Assembly: GCA_023428035.1 (NCBI GenBank)
Contig: JAEYZO010000648.1
Coordinates: forward strand, 1 to 8,007
Direction of reading: 5' to 3'
DNA from: Pseudomonadota bacterium
GTDB taxonomy: Bacteria > Myxococcota_A > Polyangia > Polyangiales > Ga0077539
Length of the DNA: 8,007 bases
Below the pieces are notes generated by a model. It saw only the letters and a list, made by a program, of their open reading frames with translations. It did no database searches and had not been told where the DNA came from. A program made the position numbers and the translations under genes. This document shows positions 6,181 to 8,007 of the stretch, one piece after another; position 1 is the first letter of the stretch; each line of letters begins with the position of its first letter.

Positions 6181-8007
6181 CTATGCCCTCGGGCGAGAGC
6201 GCGTCGAGGGGCGGCGCGAGCGCTTCGTGGGCCCCGCGGGGGCGACCTCGACCGTGAGCCTCGGCGGCGTCGCGTCGAGGTGCAGCCGCAGCGCGCCCCG
6301 CGCCTCGACCCCGTCGACGGTGAGCGTCGTGGGCGGCGTGATCCCTCGCGCGCAGAGGGCCTTCAACTGCCCCTCGGTGATCGATCGACCGAAGGCCGTG
6401 AAGGGCACCACCACGCCGCAGCCCTCGCGCCAGCGCGAGCAGCCCCACGCCTGCCGCCCCGCGATCATCACGCCCTTGCGGCACCGCGGGCACATCACCT
6501 TCGTCGCGGTGCCCGGCGAGGGAGGCCCCGCGGGTGCCTTCTTCGCGCGCGGCGTGCGCGGTGCGCGTGAGGGGCGCACCTCCGTCGCTCGCGCCGCGAC
6601 GGGCTCCCCGACAGCGCGAACGGGTGTGCCCCCGCGGATCGCGTCGACGCACTCCTTCACGAAGGCGTGGATGTCGGCCATGAAGCGCTCGCGGGAGTCT
6701 TCGCCGCGGGCCATGCGCGCGAGGCGGGCCTCCCAGTTGCCGGTGAGCTCGGGTGAGCGCAGCGCGGGCACCGCAAGCCCGTCGATGAGCGCTTCCCCTT
6801 TGGGCGTCGCGGTGACGGCCTTCTTGTCGCGGACCACGTAGCCCCGGTCGAGGAGCGTCTCGATGATCGACGCGCGCGTCGCGGGGGTGCCCAGGCCCGA
6901 GTCGCGCATCGCGTCGCGCAGGGCCTCGTCTTCGATGTCTTTACCCGCGGACTCCATCGCCGCGAGGAGCGTCGCCTCGGTGTAGCGCCGCGGGGGCTTC
7001 GTCTGCTTCGCCTCCGTCGCGTAGCGCCCATCGAGCCTCTGCCCCTCGGTGAGCGCCGGGAGCGGACCCTGCGGCGCTTCGTCTTCGCCCTCCTTCGCGG
7101 CCCGCTGCGGCGGGTCGTCGCCGTCGATGCCCGCGACCTCCTGCCACCCCGCGACCACCCGCACGCGCCCCCTCGCGACGAAGCGGTCGGGCGGCGGAGG
7201 CAGCGCGTCGACGAAGCGATCGTCCTCGTCGGCCTTCTCTCCCGCGGACGCGCGCTTCTTCGCGGGCTTCGGTCCGTCGCCCACGCGCACCGTCACCGTC
7301 GTCTGGTCGAACTCCGCGTCGGGGAAGAACGCGCCGAGGAACCTCCGCGCCACCATGTCGTAGAGCCGCGCCTCGTCTCCATCGAGCCCGCTCGGGGACT
7401 TCGACGTGGGAATGATGGCGTGGTGGTCGCTCACCTTCGCGTCGTCGACGTAGCGACGCGACAAGGGCGGCGCTGTTCGTGCTCTCTCGGCGAAGCCCGC
7501 GAGCGCGTTCACCGACGCGAGGGCGCGCAGCACCGAGGGGAGCTCGCTGCGCAGGTCGGTGGAGAGGTGTCGCGAGTCGGTGCGGGGGTAGGTGAGGGCC
7601 TTGTGCCGCTCGTAGAGCGACTGGGCGATGGAGAGCGTGCGCGCGGCGGGCCATCCCCAGCGCGCGTTGGCGGTGCGTTGTAGCGAGGTGAGGTCGAAGA
7701 GGAGCGGCGGGGGCACGCGCTGGCGCTTTCCCTCGACGGACTCGACCACGGGGGGAGGGCCGTTCGCGCAGCGAGCGGCGATGTCGTCGGCGACGCGCTT
7801 CGACGCCACGCGCGAGACGTCATCGAGGGTCCACCGCGCGGTGAAGGGCTGCGCGTCGGGGGCGCGGAGCGTCGCGAGGACCTCCCAGTAGTCGCGCGGG
7901 ACGAAGGCGCGGATCGACTGGTCGCGGGTCACGACCAGCGCGAGGGTCGGGGTCTGCACGCGGCCGACGGACCAGAGCTCTCCGCCGCCGTTCGCGCGGC
8001 CTCGCAC
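6181..8007 (-). CDS. topB: DNA topoisomerase III, type IA (5' partial)
   Basis: 608 residues are visible; the gene continues past the right edge, so the Toprim domain and first part of the core (roughly 190 residues by comparison with E. coli TopB) are missing. The visible part opens with SVGRVQTPTLALVV (13-26), a type IA signature. LTYPRTDSRHLS (138-149) carries the active-site Tyr140, equivalent to E. coli Y328, which attacks single-stranded DNA. HHAIIPT (195-201) and SGLGTPATRASIIETL (370-385) are further core motifs. A zinc ribbon follows at C506, C509, C523 and C530 (CPRC ... GCSRWREGC). Unusual parts are a charged, low-complexity insert (about 243-275), an acidic stretch (about 296-313), an Ala/Pro/Arg/Lys linker (about 465-502) and a basic tail. 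The enzyme decatenates and relaxes negatively supercoiled DNA, often with a RecQ helicase. It is the first visible gene of the run into hemE. Confidence 0.95.
   Translation of the reverse strand: MRGRANGGGELWSVGRVQTPTLALVVTRDQSIRAFVPRDYWEVLATLRAPDAQPFTARWTLDDVSRVASKRVADDIAARCANGPPPVVESVEGKRQRVPPPLLFDLTSLQRTANARWGWPAARTLSIAQSLYERHKALTYPRTDSRHLSTDLRSELPSVLRALASVNALAGFAERARTAPPLSRRYVDDAKVSDHHAIIPTSKSPSGLDGDEARLYDMVARRFLGAFFPDAEFDQTTVTVRVGDGPKPAKKRASAGEKADEDDRFVDALPPPPDRFVARGRVRVVAGWQEVAGIDGDDPPQRAAKEGEDEAPQGPLPALTEGQRLDGRYATEAKQTKPPRRYTEATLLAAMESAGKDIEDEALRDAMRDSGLGTPATRASIIETLLDRGYVVRDKKAVTATPKGEALIDGLAVPALRSPELTGNWEARLARMARGEDSRERFMADIHAFVKECVDAIRGGTPVRAVGEPVAARATEVRPSRAPRTPRAKKAPAGPPSPGTATKVMCPRCRKGVMIAGRQAWGCSRWREGCGVVVPFTAFGRSITEGQLKALCARGITPPTTLTVDGVEARGALRLHLDATPPRLTVEVAPAGPTKRSRRPSTRSRPRA

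Noticed and set aside
5161..6570. Long plus-strand open frame of 469 residues
   Set aside because: It is antisense to hemE and the end of topB, has low-complexity Arg/Glu/Ala composition and no family motif; long antisense frames are expected at this GC content.
3749..6652. A 967-residue minus-strand reading frame extending hemG upstream across hemE and into topB
   Set aside because: The upstream part is Arg/Ala/Gly-rich out-of-frame translation of hemE and topB; hemG has a clear start at 5140 with an ATGA overlap.

Overview
The window is very GC-rich, carries six protein-coding genes and no RNA gene. Base composition, strong G/C bias at third codon positions, and a YwqK/MORN-type repeat protein with a 'CAVGYL' N-terminal domain suggest a myxobacterium (Myxococcota, perhaps Polyangiales). 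This placement is inferred from general features, not from a marker gene.

Right part (3189-8007, minus strand): a tightly packed run in the order topB (DNA topoisomerase III, cut by the window edge), hemE (uroporphyrinogen decarboxylase), hemG (protoporphyrinogen oxidase) and a small predicted carbohydrate-binding-like beta-sandwich protein. topB and hemE are 12 nt apart, hemE and hemG overlap by 4 nt (ATGA), and the fourth gene starts 47 nt after hemG. One transcript is likely. HemE and HemG act at the middle and late steps of protoporphyrin/heme synthesis; topB has no obvious metabolic link to them.

Middle part (2846-3188): a 343-bp non-coding stretch holding an imperfect tandem array of about eight 22-bp units in exact register (2953-3128). 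Several units are small inverted repeats. This is the least explained structure in the window. A separate 8-bp inverted repeat (3141-3182) lies between it and the upstream gene.

Left part: downstream of the array, still on the minus strand, are an unrecognised helical protein (188 aa) and a predicted lipoprotein (241 aa), with the stop of the first touching a possible start of the second. Convergent to them, a plus-strand gene open at the left edge encodes a protein with a conserved N-terminal domain, YwqK-like repeats and a short ankyrin-like stretch.

I found no strong evidence of a new defence or mobile system. The core genes are housekeeping; the interest lies in the 22-bp array, the small uncharacterised proteins and the unusual topB-heme arrangement.
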